Below, piece after piece: positions 12,738 to 26,288 of a stretch of 64,000 nucleotides of DNA. The notes under the pieces were generated by a model. It worked only from the letters and a program-made list of their open reading frames with translations, did no database searches and was not told the origin of the DNA. The first letter of the stretch is position 1; each line of letters opens with the position of its first letter. This DNA is from Sitta carolinensis (Eukaryota > Chordata > Aves > Passeriformes > Sittidae). The translations under genes were made by a program, and so were the position numbers. The stretch is from the NCBI GenBank assembly GCA_032173965.1, contig JAVUNC010000019.1:7006501-7070500 (forward strand). Reading direction: 5' to 3'.

Positions 12738-15700
12738 GCAGCTATTAAAAACACTCACACACAAGCCAGGAAACATCTTATTATAGATCTTGGTTTGAAG
12801 AAAGGAAATTAAAAACCCATACCCACACTCAGCATATGCCCAGCTATATTTGTCTGATCCATTTATTACCTTGACCAATGCAATTTCAGTGTTCCACTAC
12901 TCCAGCCTTTCACTCTAAAAAAAACAACAACAGCCCGATGCACAAGATGCCATCGCTGGTTTACAGCTGTGGCCTATCCTGTTTCTCTGAACATTTGCTG
13001 ATTAGGCATCAGCACAATACAGAGGGAAGCGGAAGGTGGGGGTTGAGATCTGCCTGGAAGATGTGGATCACAGTAGAGCAGGCTCTTCCTAGATCTGTGG
13101 AAGTGCAGCAATTTGTCTGTGTGATGATCTTTAAAACTGTGGTGGAGAAGGCATCACTTGACTGGGATCCTTCACTAGAGATGTAACTCGTGCATGCACT
13201 TCCCAGGCTGTGGAATTGCAAATCTGAGCCCTGTCAAGGGTGCACCGTGCATACAGAGTTAAATATGCAATGGAAAACATTACAGCTCATTTGGTTATTT
13301 CTCCCATAGTGCAAAGACTGGAAATCGATGCTGCAAGTACTGTCTGGAGCAGTAGGAAGCTCCTGGCGCTGGATGAAAGCAGCATGTATGTTCATGGGTA
13401 AGAGGGGAGGAAGTGGCCATGCTGCAGGCTGAGGTTCTCCAAAGCCACCTGCAGGTTTAGCCGTGCCAAAATCACTGGTGAGCCCTCTGTCTCCATGGGA
13501 GAGGTGCCACGGGATGCTCCACAGCAATCCAGTGCAATGGTGCTGTGCCTGTGCCCCTAATGAAGGTTTGCATCAACTCCTCCTGCACAAAATGGACACC
13601 AAAATATCACAAATTCAACATGAGCTCAAGTGCTGGCTGAAAGAACCAAAATAGTTTGGGTAGCGAATTCTGTGTCCTTGATGTGGCAAACTTATACCGG
13701 GATCTGCAACACTCGCTTTTATTAATAGCCTGGATGTCCTGAGCGTTTTTCTTTTTCAGTTCTCACGAGTTATTTTCACTATAGAGCCTCCCAAGATCAC
13801 CCCACTTTGGGAGCTGATTGGACCAACTCATGGGATAAATCCCCACAGATGAAAAAAACCCAAACCAACAGAACAAGAGTGTTTCTATAAAAAGTCAGGA
13901 ACATGAGCGTGGTATTGTGGGTACAAACAAGACTCAGCATGTATCTCTCTGCCTTTGCTGAAAAAGGCTCATTTTGGTTTGTGGGGCTTTATATAAAGGA
14001 GATGCTGGTCATGCATCTTTTGGTGGTACCTGTCCCCTGAGAAGTTCCCAAGTACTCAAGGTACCACTCAACAAGGGTAAGGGAATTACATTTCCGTGCT
14101 AGTTCTCCTGTTTGTAAAGCAGTGCTAGGGATCAGTTCTGCCTGTGACCTGCTTTTGCATGAAAACCTTCCTTCTTTTAATACTTTGAACATCCTAGGAA
14201 AGACTATTGTGCAGGGACAGAAAGTCCTCACAGACACAATGAGCGCCGGATGGGTGGGGAAAAGCCTTTGGGGCAAATGCTTCACTTAATTCCCACAGCC
14301 TGTCTAGGCAGAGATGTCAGGTTGTACAACTAGAGCAGTGATGTGAAACACCTACAGCAACATCCTGGTCCTGTAAAAATCAATAGCAAAATCCTCCTCA
14401 ACCGTGGACTGATGCCAGGCCATGAGAACAGCGAGCTGTACAGAAAAAGCCAGAGTTAGAGAAAAGCCACCCGGAGAAAAGGAATCAGTGCTCACTCAGC
14501 AGGGCTTTCAAAGGCCTTTAGGGTTTGTTTCCTCCAACGATGAGGTATCAAGGGAGCTTGCAGGATGGATTTAAGCCACTGCGGTGGGACTTCAACAAAT
14601 CAAGATCTACATGAAGATCCAACACAGCCTACTGAGGGTACAGCAAAGCATGTACTGAGGTCTCTGGGGGATTTCAACTCCTTAACTCACTGTGCAAGTA
14701 ATACTGCACAACCACCAAATGCATGACTGCAGACCATTTCTCCCTCCCACAGTCAGGTCCTGTTCTGGATCATGATCATTCAGTGAACTAGAATTCTGGA
14801 TTTTGTTTCATGCCCCTTTATGCGCCTTTTTATTGTGCCATACTCAGGTTCCACTCTGAAGATATTTCTATGCATATTCTCAGGGGTTTTGTTTGATGTT
14901 TGTCTGCATATTAACAGGATGAGCACTAACAGCACAGGAAGACATTCTTCTTGCCTCCAACTCAGGTATTTGGACTTGCCAGCTGCCAAAGTCTTACTCA
15001 GTCCCTGGCTTGGACTTGCTTAAAGCATATAAAATCTTATGGGAATTTCTCTGTAAAATCCATATGAGCATATGCAAACTACTTTCCTGCCCTCCAAGGT
15101 TTGACACAGCATAACCCAGAGGTACTGGGCTGGCAGACAGACCAGGTCCCAACATATTTCATAATTCCCAGCAGTATGAGTGTTAGAGCTACTCTAGAAA
15201 AAGCTAGCCAGATTTTTAACTGGGGAAAAACACTGCATTTTTCCTCTATTTTCGAAAATGTCTGAATATCTCTCAATAAAAGAATGAAGAAGTTAGCTGG
15301 AGGTAGAATCTGCCAAGGTGAGATATGTCAGGCTGAGCACGTGATGGTCCCAGCATGGATCAGAGCTCAGCCCTGCTGTAGGAGAGAGAAGGAGCCCCTG
15401 CCTGCACCCCCAAAGCTGCAGGGGATCCTGCCACCCCAGCTGAGACACACCCCACATTTCAGTGTCAGCCTGTGGACAAGCAGTACACCTGGTGTGATGC
15501 CATCAAAAAAAGCAGTGCAGAAAGCAGATCTGTCTGCTGCCCAAGCTGCCAGACTGTACTTTCCCCCCAACACACACCCACAGACCCTCTCTGCATCCTA
15601 CATGTGATGTGTGTGTGTGCCTCAGCCAGAATGACAGAGGGACCTAGCTACAGCAGCACCTGAACCTGATGCAGTTGAAAAGACAGGGAGCTGGAAGATA

Positions 15701-17841
15701 TTTCCTTCACAACCACTAACAATATGGATATTTTAGCACCACCCCTCCACATAGCTAAGATAAAAATAACATTTCTATAAATGCACCACTGTATTCTGAT
15801 GTCGCACAAGACTCCCAATAAACTCACTCCAAGGCATTAGAAAACAACTTTCTATTTATCCCAACAAAGCAAGCTTGTCTCTCGTTTTTCCTTGTATCTT
15901 CCCAGTAAGGCCCTAAAGCCCCTGGAGGATGGCTATTCTGATAAAATGCATAACAAATTACATTTCAGGGCTGTACATCACAGAGTATGGATGCAGTGTA
16001 AGGCCACCTGTTTACATGAGCTATTTTGGGCCACGGTGGACAGCCCTGGCTTTCTCAGAATCCATCAGCAGTCAGCGTTTGTTCCCAAGCCTGCACACGT
16101 ACACCCACCACTGCATGGCTCTCTTTGAGCCAATGTTCCCACATATCCCCCCCAAACATTTCTCTTCACACCAGCTGATAACCAGGAAGATGTTCCACTT
16201 GAGAAGCTCTGATAGCAAAAGGAAAGAATTCAACTCCTCCCCATGGTGGGCTTCCAGCTTTGATCTCCTGGATAACCACTGAATCTGGTGACCATCTGTG
16301 GTTAAAAATGGCTTCCCAGGAAAAAGTGCTTAGGCTCAGCATGGGGAGGTCAGTTATTTTTAACCGAAACCCATTCCACCTTGGTGCCTCAGGAAAACAA
16401 GCATGTTCAGCAGAACTGGTCCTTCAGAGCCAACAAGTGCTATCACCACGTAATGTTGCTTTTGGCAAACAAACCAGTATCACCTACTTGCCCAGGCTCA
16501 TCCACTTACAGCATGGCTGCCAAGGGAAAACAGGATGAAGAAAGGATGACACATTATTAATCTCTAACCACGCATGTTCAAAGTGCAAATGGAAAGAATG
16601 AGCACCCTTGACACCACACTCCCCTGTTTATCACTGGAATAACTGGAGCCCGGGATGTGACCGGGCAACTTTCCCCTGAGCATGAGTATGCCTCTGTCCT
16701 AAGGAGAGGGTCAAAGGGTAAACTGTGACTCCAAACCTCTTCAGCTCCAGAGATTCTGAGCTGGAATCTCACTTCTCAGAAGTCAGTCACAGCAGCAGCA
16801 AGGATACAGTGACTCTAAAACTGGGCCATGTCAGACCAACAGCTCCCACTGCAAGGCAATGGAGAGCAAGGGCTCAGTATCTGGACTGCCTACTGCTCAA
16901 GAAACCCTAACACAGCAACACCAGGAACCCATAGATGGAAACCCTTCCCTCATCCTCTCTTCATCCTGCCCTTTTGCATGGGCAAACAAGAAAAAAGGGG
17001 TAGAACTACCCCATCTGCATCTCTCTGCCCTGATCAACACCCTGCCTCACCCTTGGGACCACGGAGCTGGGATGTTGCTCACATCTGCTGTCACACACCT
17101 TGTGGGGTAGAAACACTGCAAATCCTGGCTTTGCAATGCTGGGATGCTGTGGCTGACAGCCCCCTGCTCCAGCAGCCTCCCAGGGCTTCAGCGGGGGGAG
17201 CTTTGTAAGCAGGGATGTTATGTAAGTGGATAGCTATTTTTGTCCAAAGTTTGGGTCTGTACTCTGCGAGACTAAAAATACACCCACAAAGCTCAAGAAC
17301 GTGTTTCTCTGGCCCTGCTCCCGTCATCCTCTGCCCCGTGGTGGCCCCTTGTTTTACATGCATTGCAAAGTGCAAAGCCTCTCCTTTGTAACCTGCCTCC
17401 TCCTCCTCTGCCTTCATCATCCCCTGAGCACTCCAGCCTCAATGAGGACTTGCACCATACTTTTCTTTCTGGCCAGGAGGTGGTCAAGGGCTTGGGAGCA
17501 GAAGCCACGATGAATAAGGCGTAGCTCAGACACAAACTAAGCTTTTTATTCTGCCCCATGAAACTTTTAACACTAAATAAATCAGACCTGCCATAATTTT
17601 GATGCTTTGGAAAAAAAACCCACTGAACTTCTAGGAGATTGTCTACTGTTAGTTGAAGACTTCAGACCGTTAAATGATACTTGCTAATTCTGGTGCTATC
17701 CCTGGGCCCAGACATCTGTCCCTGCTGGCAGGTCTAATGAGGACTTTGGTCTGCTCAAGAAACAGTTATTCATCATCAGATCTCTTTGCCCCTTATGTAA
17801 ATGCTCTGCTTCATGTCAGAAGAAAGGGGAGGAAAAAAAGT

Positions 17842-17872
17842 CTATAAATAAAAAGTCAGCAGCTATTTTTGG
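17842..17872 (+). promoter_or_regulatory. MEF2 consensus with neighbouring CArG-like site
   Basis: CTATAAATAA at 17842-17851 matches the MEF2 consensus YTAWWWWTAR exactly. CTATTTTTGG at 17863-17872 is one base off a CArG box. This muscle-type pair lies about 26 kb beyond the LBH poly(A) site. Confidence 0.25.
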
Positions 17873-17975
17873 AAAAGAATTTTCTTCCTGGTGTATGTGT
17901 CTGTGTGCGTGTGTAAACAATTGTCTTCTGCATTTTTGTCAGCTTATCTTATCTCTTAAACAAATACCAAAGGGC

Positions 17976-18027
17976 TTTTTTTTTTTTTTTATTTTTTTTT
18001 ATTTTATTTTTATCTCTTTCTTTTTTT
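17976..18027. repeat. T-rich tract
   Basis: A T16 run followed by further long T runs separated by single A, C or G bases over about 50 bases. Simple sequence; a poly(A)-derived origin cannot be shown. Confidence 0.9.
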
Positions 18028-21000
18028 ATGGCCTGGTTTTCTTTACCAGTCTCTGTAAAAGACTCCCTCTGGGGTCAGGTTCTCCAAGCACCACTACAGG
18101 TCCACGTGGTGCAACTGATGCTCAAGGCAGTCTGGCTCTTGGAGCACCCTTGTCAAGACATCATTCCTTCCAGCTTTCTACCTATGTATTTATACCTGCT
18201 TCTTACAGATACAATTTCACTCACCACCGTGCTAAGGGGATGCACCTGGGACTGGTTTTTGGCTGCAGGGAACTGCACCCTGCACCAGACCCTCTGCCTA
18301 TCGCATCCTCTGAAGCACAACGCCACCACTTCCTCAGAGAAGGCTCTTCCCAAAATGAACAGGTGGGGAGGGACATCGCTTGAGTGTCCCCAGAGTAAGC
18401 TGGAATAGCCTGCCCTGGGCTCGCAGGAGCAGGCAGGGCTGAAGTGATTTCAAAGGAAAGGAAAAGTGGCTGCCATTTCAGATGGATGGGTATTACGGCA
18501 AGGAGAACATGCAAGATATATATAAAGTGCAAAAGAACTTTAGGAGAAAAAACGAGCTGCTAAAGGCAATGGGAAAGCTCTCCACAAGACACAGCAGCCT
18601 TTTGTGTGCTGATAAGAGATAGGCTTGAGTGGAACATCACATTCCTGGACCTTTCATAGCTCTCCTCCCTATGAAAGCAACAAGCTCTGGGGGTCGATAG
18701 TACAGGAATGTCAGTGCAGAGCTAAAAAAAAAACAAACAACCCTCCTGTGGTGCTTTAAATATTCCTAGGTGCTCGGGGCTTGTTCTGAAAGCACCCTAT
18801 TCAAAGCCGGAGAGAGGGTGATAACTGCTGGGAGGAAGGCAGGCAGAGCCAAGGAGGCTTGAAATGCTGTACTGGCCTTGCTGCATATCAAATCATCTCA
18901 CCAGCAGCAAAGAGATAACCAGGGACAGAAAGAACAAAATTACTCAGATGCTGGAGTTCCCAAGACAAGTATGTTAGGGGGTTAAAATATGTGATTGCCC
19001 TTGTCCCCAGCCTCTCACTGCCAGCATCGGACACAGGCTTGTACAGACCAAAGGCTGGATTCAGCTCACACACTGAAGTTAGTGTGGTTTTGTGGGTGCA
19101 AGCTAGAAGGGAACTTCAGTCTGGTGGTTTGAGGAGGATGGAATAACTTAGCTTTGATTTAAAATGGAAAGAGAAACAAAATAAAATGGTGCTATTCCTT
19201 TGCAAATCTCAAAGTCTCTAGTAATCCTGCTGCAGTGAGCTGGCTTTCACCACTTGACAGGGCACTAGAGATTGTTTCCACCAGTTAGCTGGTCTCGTGG
19301 GGCACAAGAATTTCCTGTCCTGTTGGATATTTGGTTCATCTCTTGTTCTTAGGGCTCCCTCCCCCTCCAAAGATCTTCCATAAGGGTGAAGCCAAAGCTT
19401 TAAACTCTGTGCGATATCAAACCGGCTTTTCTGTACTCCTGTTACAAGCACAGTTTGCATCTCTGCTCCAAGTTCTTTTTGGGTAAGGACTTCCTACCCC
19501 TGTTTACTCATCTGAAGCATCTCCAGGCAGCCGAGTGTCTCACAGCCACTCACTCAGCCTTACAGAACAAGCATATTTCCTCCCATTTTCAACGGTGTTT
19601 GCTGGATTTTCTCTGCTGCTAGAAGCAAACCAAGCTCCATCTCACCCAAGCAGAATTACTGCAACGTGGAGAAGAAAAACAAGGGAGGCATAGAGGACTT
19701 TCAGGCAACGGAAAGGTTTCCATCAAGAAAGCAGAGCGGTGATGATGTAGTGGAGCACCCAGCCAAACACTGCCTGCTCCCTGTGGCTGCCCCAGCACCC
19801 AGTCTGTGGCTTCAGCCAGAGCCACCCCAAACTATCGTGATGGTTCCACCCCACCATCATTTATCCACCAGCTAATGTGACAGGTGTCTCTCAACACCTC
19901 GATTTTTCCCTGTTCATTACTGCATCACTTGTTTCAGACCCTCCCTGAAGACACGGTGGGTTCTTGAGGGAGTCCTGGGGAGGCAGGGAGGGTCTGGCAG
20001 GTTGGGCAGACTCCACCCAATGCATTGCCTCTCATATCGTTGCCCTGGTGTCACCAGTGGCAGAAAACGTGAAGCCTACATTTGCCCCAGTGCTTTACCG
20101 GGCAGTGCAATCCCTTCTAATGTGGGATTTGTTGTTCCTGGCTCACACCCTGCAGGGGGCCTGCAGCAGTGCCGGCATATCCACATGGAAGTGTCACATT
20201 TCAGCCTGCCAGGGGCACCCACTTCGTACTTCTGGGTGGCAGTGAAAGATCTTTAACAAAAGGCATGCTTGTCACCCAGGGCCAGCAGTCAGTGTCACCC
20301 AAGAGCTGCCCCATCACAGCTGCGACCATCCAGGTGCTGACACCACAGGAACAATGAGCCTGGGGAGGCCAAGACTGGACAATGGTGTCCACACAGGGGG
20401 TGGAAAGGATGCCTGGAGTAACCCTGGGAGCGAACAAAGCCAAACAGTTCTCCTGATGACTCTGCAGAGAGGGAGGAGGCTTGAGTTCCCCCAACACCTT
20501 TTCAGGCAGCAACATCTTTACTTCAGCTGAAGTCAAGGAGGCCAGTTAGATCACAGAGTGGGATGAGACCATGTCTTCACCTCACAATTTCATGCAGCAA
20601 AGTAGCCTTCAAACACTAACTCAGGCATTATCTTGTCCCCAGGCCAGAAGGAAACCAGATGCCAATATTGTCAGATTCTATGATAAATTCCTTTCCCATC
20701 TGGCCTCCTCTTCTGAGGACTTCAGAGAAGGACCAAAATAATTGGATGGATTTCTGAAATTTCCTGCTTGCAGTTCTCCTGGTAATGGTAATAGTTCAGT
20801 GGCCTCATTCACACTGCCCAGGTGTACAAATACTTAATTTCTTTAAGTAATGAATGGTAGTCAGTGTTTTTTTCTGTTGCAGCTTCAGATAACATTTGAA
20901 TTAACAACTAAAAATTAAGAAGAATTAAAGAGGATTTCTAGAAACTGGGGTGCCACTTACACCAGGGACACAGCTGAGCTGGCTGACTGGCAGGTGAATT

Positions 21001-21346
21001 CTTGCAGAATTAGTTTTAGTGCCCCATCTCTGTTCTGTGCTGTGACAGCAACCTTTCAGAAAGTGGAATCAAGCTTTGACACACAACGTCCATCTCCACT
21101 CAGACAACCCTTAAAGGACAATGAAAGCCTCGATCCAGAAATATCCTTTATAATCTTTAGGAAACTAGGAAATTCAGTTTTCCAAAGGTAGGGCGTACTT
21201 TGGTTTTGGTTTTTCGTTTCTTGGGGATTTTTTGTAGCAAGGTACAATACCAAGAAAGCAAGGGAATATTTCAGACTCATTTCCTGTTACTCATATACTG
21301 TAAACTGTCTTCAGCACAAAGGGATGAACATTCCCAAAGCTAAATG

Positions 21347-21362
21347 AAAAAAAAAAAAAAAA
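21347..21362. repeat. A16 homopolymer
   Basis: A run of sixteen A in AT-rich intergenic sequence. Confidence 0.9.
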
Positions 21363-22069
21363 TCTTCCACGATTCCATATTTATCCTTTTTATTTTGTAT
21401 CTAAATCTACACTCTCCTCAGACAGACAGACTCCTTCATACCTGCACACAGGTTTACTTCCAGGTTTACAGCCACACTGCAGCCTATCCCGTACCATTTA
21501 GAGCAACAGCTTTTATTTCCAGCTCGCAGAAAACCCGGCTGCAGAGGCAGGATTTTCTCCAGATGTGCTGACCTGCCTGGGGCAGGGGGTGCAGGGAATT
21601 ATTGCAGCCCAAATTGCCAAAAGCGCCACTGCAGTGCCCAGCCTGAGCCTCACGCCAGGCTACAGTCAGGGGATCCCTAATCAGACTCCTTTGTGGCCAA
21701 AGGTGTCCCTTTCACAGATATTTCTCTTTGCAGATACTTCAGGGCAGTGATTGTTGCCTATTCAGGTAAAGGTTTCCAATGAATTCTTTTAAGGCCACTC
21801 CTTTTTCCTTACATAATCCCTGGGTTTCCTTCTTACTTATTTCAGAGCCCATCCCTGCTGCTGGGCCGAAGTAAAAACCCTCAGGGGGCACAGAAGCATT
21901 AGGACATTTCCCCTTTCCAGCCTCTCATGAGCACTCGGAGGCAGAAAGCGCTGCCAGGCAGCATCTCTGCAGAGCCCATCCCTCTTCTCCCAGCGCCCCC
22001 AGCCCCGCAGCATCCCGCGCCTGGGGAAGGCAGCTGGCCGAGCCGCCACTTCCCTCTCTCCCAGCCCAA

Positions 22070-22170
22070 GTGACCTTAGTGTGAAGAAATGTTTTCCTGG
22101 TATTCAATCTACATTTCCCCTCGCCCAGTTTATCCCATTGTTTCTACTTAACCCTTCCTCAACGGCCTCA
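22070..22170 (-). mobile_element. Possible ancient CR1/L3-like remnant
   Basis: The stretch GTGAAGAAATGTTTTCCTGG, followed by ATTCAATCTACATTTCCCC and CAGTTTATCCCATTG, resembles the conserved block near the 3' end of old amniote CR1/L3 elements in reverse orientation. Divergence is high and neither end is clear. Confidence 0.45.
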
Positions 22171-23460
22171 TCACGCTGAGAAGCTCTGACTGTATTTAGC
22201 TGCCATACACATTTCTGATATGATTTGGGGGCAGGTTACACAGGTTAGCAACCCAAAATACAGGTATTTCTACACCTTTCAGACGTCCCTTATTTCAGGT
22301 CTTGAATTGCCCAGTGACTTTCTTTTGGAAGTCATCAACAAGAAATGTAACATCAGTGGATCAAACCCATGGAACGAGCCACTTGCCCACGAGGAACATC
22401 CCCTCGGAGCTTCCTGCAGGATTTCTTTCTGCTTGGGTTGTTTGCCCCACACCTGCAATATTCCCCACTGGAGGTGCACACAGAAGGACACCACCAGCAC
22501 AGCTTCTGTGACAGACACAGCAGGGCTACAAGAGCTGAGAAGGGGACGGTGGAAGCAGAAGAGTTGTGTTTGAAGCTTGCAGTCCCAAGGTGGGGCCCTG
22601 AAAACCCTTCTGGTGCGAATAAAGGTTACTGCAGCTGGTGTGAGGCAGTCCCTCTGAAGCCACGGACACAAAAAGCATGGTTGCGACCCTTTAAGGACAC
22701 GAATAACTTTTTTAAGACACAATTTATCAGAAGGGTATTAACAGAGAAGGTGCTGGGATGTTACAAAGCACATTCATGCTGTCTGATTACTGCGACCTGC
22801 AAAAACAAAACCTGTTGCTAGCAAATTTCCTGGAAATCAGTTTGAGCTTTCTCGTGTTTTCTGTGAATTTCCATTACTCCCTCCAAATACAAAACATTTA
22901 TTTAAAAGTGCCTGAGATGTGGATTAACAGAGGAATGTTACAGAATGTCTTCTGTGGGAGCCACTTAAGTACAAGGAGCATCATTTTGTAAAGGCCAGAA
23001 ATCCCATCCTTTTTAACCCTTTAATGCTTGTAACAGTCTCCAGAGAGCACTTCATGTCCATACGTGGGCATGTGAGATATCACCTTTACACTGCCAGATC
23101 TCCCCCAGGTTTTCTTCCCAGTGATTTACTGCCTTTCAGCCATTCAAAGTTATGCCCCAGGAACTTTCTCCTTGGTCCCAACACTTCTCTTTACCACTGA
23201 ATAAACCACAAGCAGAACATTTCTCCAGCAAAACATGGTTCAAATTTTGCTTGTGCCAAGTTTTCACCTTTTCAGAGCTTGTGGATTAATTAGCAGATTT
23301 TCAGGACTTGAGGATGCTCAAGCATTGTTAAAGAGTTAACGCCGAGGCTGTTTCCAGACAGTGAAAGATCTGGCTACAATTTGCTTTGTTTCCCTCTTCC
23401 TCCTCCGTTTCCACCTTCCCTCCTGCTGCTTCTTTTATGGATATGTCTTTACTGTGGCTC

Positions 23461-23517
23461 AAAAAAAAAAAAACAACCAAAAAAAAAAAACAAAAAAAAC
23501 CAAAAAACAAAAAAACA
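23461..23517. repeat. A-rich tract with interspersed C
   Basis: Long A runs broken by single or double C over 57 bases. Simple sequence; no retroelement body recognised. Confidence 0.9.
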
Positions 23518-25929
23518 TTTGCCTCTTGATGGCCTTGTTTCCCCCTGACTGCTTGGGGCCATCAGAGATCCAGTCAGAGGGTGGCTTTTCTAATAAGGAA
23601 AGCTTCTTCCAGGCAGAGGAAGACACTGCCTGGGGCTTCTATATTCACAGCCTTTCTATTTCTGGCTCTCCCTTTTCACAGGGCTTTGTTTGCTAAACCC
23701 CGCTCTCCCCCACGGGACATTAGTGAGCATACTTACCTCAGAAAGAGAGCAAACAGAAAAGCCTCCAAGGGCTCTGGCACAGCCCACTCCAGAGATAAGG
23801 GGCTTTGCACCTCTCTGCCTTTTTTACTTCCAGAAGACTAATTAATAGGAATGCCTTAACGGCTTAAATCCTGCCCTATGGATTTCAATTTGCCTCTTGA
23901 GGTAGAAAGTAAAAAGTAATCCTATTTTCAATACAGGCAGGGGAGACTGTGCAGACACTGAGCCCTCAGCAATGCCAGAAAGGTCACTGCAATAATGCGA
24001 TGCATAGGCTCGGAAAGCCCCACGCAGCTCTGGGGAGCTGGCATCAGATGTTAAGGCAAACCTAAGGGCCCCAAGTCCCCCTCTGATCGCTGACAGAAGG
24101 ATTTCAGCCCATGGCATCGGCCCACAGCCCTCCCAACCTCAGCACCAGATATGCCACTGCTCCCTGCACCAGATTTTGAGGCAATGCTTGAAGTTCCTTG
24201 TCCGTGTGCCTAAAATACTTAGGATGGGTAAAGCATCGCAGTCCCTCAAGATCTGCACAGCAAATGCAAGGATATTCCCTCTTCCTGAAGCTTTTTCCTA
24301 AAAGTTTTCCTCGGTCTTCCTGCAAAAGCTCTGTTCAGTGCAGTCTCATCAGTGAAGCACACAGTTAACTGCTCTCCCATCTTCCGAGGGCTCCAGAGCT
24401 CCCTCCTGCAGATTTTCCATCCGCGGTTGTTCTAAGCATTTTTTTCTCATGTCTCTTGAAACAAGCCAGTGTTCAAGCACGGCCCGTCTGACACCTATCC
24501 CTAGGTCAAGCCAATTATTTCACTCCTTGCCCAGAGCCGCTGAGGCAGTCACAGCTTGCACCAATCTTTCAGCATTTCCACCACCTCCAGCCGAGTGCAG
24601 CCTGACTTGGGAAGTTTACACTTTGTCACTGTTGACACCTGCAAAGCTACCAACGGCATATGCCACCTCCCCAGCCCTCTCCTGAACAACAAGTGCTTTT
24701 TATACTTCTCCCTTCTAGAATTTTGTGGGACTGGTCCTTCAGCCAGAAATTCTCTAGTCTTGAATGCCAATTTCTCCAGGGCCTGACACAGCCACATTTT
24801 GATATGGTATTGGTAACAAGTGTGTAATGGCTTGCACCTACAAGTGAAGCCACCCTTTTCCCAGGAAGGGATGGTCACGAAGTTGGTTGTAATCTTGGAT
24901 GGCTCTCCAGGCTCCCAGCTACCACCACCAAGCATTGATCTGTCCATGGGAATGCACTCCCATTCACTTCTTGTCTTGCCAGTCCAGCCAGTTACTGCTT
25001 TTTCATATCCAGCCCTTCTATTCAGTTCTTTTGAGTTGAGCACACACATTTTCTCACCTGGTGCCAAGCAGGTGAAGAGATTTGTGTGCCCAAGTCGTAA
25101 GAGCACATCTGTATCAGCAGGTCCAATTGCAGTCTGGTTATTTCTAACGGTGCAGCAACAGTCTTGCCAAAACCAGCTCTTGGTTCCCTAAGCACTTGCT
25201 GCAGCAGGAATAGAGCATCTCAGAGAGGAATCAAGTCCTTTTAATTTGACAGAAACCATTGAGCAGCTCTGCCAGAGCAACAACACTCCCCCACTTCTGG
25301 CCTGGAAGAACATTATGAACCCAGAGGTGAAGGACTTTCATAGCCCATTACCCAGCCTCCTGAGCCATGCAGTTCCCAGCTGCCACACAGAAGCTCAGTC
25401 CCTGCTCTTTTTCTCCTTCACTCTCAGCTTGCAAACAGGGTGTGAAAACACATTTCCTCCTCTTCAAATGCTTTTTTTTTTTTAATTGTTTATTTTCTTC
25501 CCAGCATATCTGCCCCTAGCTTATCACCTTGAGGTGCAGGGAAGAAGACCCAGCATTTCATGAGATGTCATGTTTAACCTTGCGCATGATAGAAGCTGGA
25601 AACATGAATTATCAGTAGCACTGGGGCATGCAGCTGAGAATAAGGAGTGTTGCAACTTGGAAACTTCAGACACAGCCACAGGAAGATGCAGTGATATGTT
25701 CTTTTATCTCAGACTAACTCCCAGAGGGCCACTATCAAACCCTTGCTAAAACCCAGATACTCCTTCAGTCTCACACCAATTACAAGTTCAACCCCAAAGT
25801 AATGACCAGAGATGGTTATTGGAAATGTCAGAAAATCCTGTTCCTATCTTGAAACTTTGCAAGCTTGGTGACCCTCCTAACTGTCTACACATACAAGGGA
25901 AGCCTGGCAGGTCCTGAGTGCCAAAGCAG

Positions 25930-26288
25930 AAAAATCATAAAATCGTTTAGGTTAGAAAAGGCCTTTAAAATGATCCAGCCCAACCACTCACCCAGCACTG
26001 CCGAGTCCACCACTAAGCCATGTCCCTAAGTGCCACATCTACATATCTTTTAAATGCCTCCTGGGATGGTGACTGACAACTTTCCTGGGCAGATTGTACA
26101 GGGCTTGACAACCCTTCTGGTAAAGAATTTTTTTCCCTACTATCCAATCTAAACCTCCTCTGATGCTACCAGAGGTGATTTCCTCCTGTCCTATTGCTTG
26201 TTACCTGGACACACTCCAGCACCTCCATGTCTTTTCTGGGGTGAAGGGCCCAAAAAATGAACAGAGGATTTGAGGACTGGCCTGACAT
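25930..26288 (-). mobile_element. CR1 LINE, 3' end with an internal deletion
   Basis: The plus strand carries the reverse complement of the CR1 3' region. It starts with the terminal ATCATAAAATCGTTTAGGTTAG-like tail and runs through the conserved blocks around CCACTAAGCCATGTCCCTAAG and CCAATCTAAACCTCC. At about 26205, after TTGTTACCTGG, it jumps to another CR1 block containing ACACTCCAGCACCTCCATG and GGGCCCAAAA that normally lies farther upstream in the element. That indicates an internal deletion at a short CTGGA homology. The insertion is 5'-truncated and non-coding. Confidence 0.9.

Larger units (their letters stand above)
570..25929. other. Intergenic DNA downstream of LBH, distal part
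   Basis: I see no gene here; bases 1-454 are likewise empty apart from A-rich simple sequence. No frame on either strand has recognisable protein similarity, splice-consistent exons or a promoter island. The longest frame (4989-5618, minus) is treated as chance. The stretch holds homopolymers, short microsatellites, a small tandem duplication near 9.87 kb, and one doubtful ancient CR1 remnant near 22.1 kb. AT-rich pieces with TAAT motifs and unexpected CpGs (notably 7330-7520) look like candidate conserved non-coding elements. Confidence 0.65.

Noticed and set aside
24549..25106. 185-codon minus-strand frame
   Set aside because: No recognisable similarity, unremarkable composition and no supporting signals; treated as chance.
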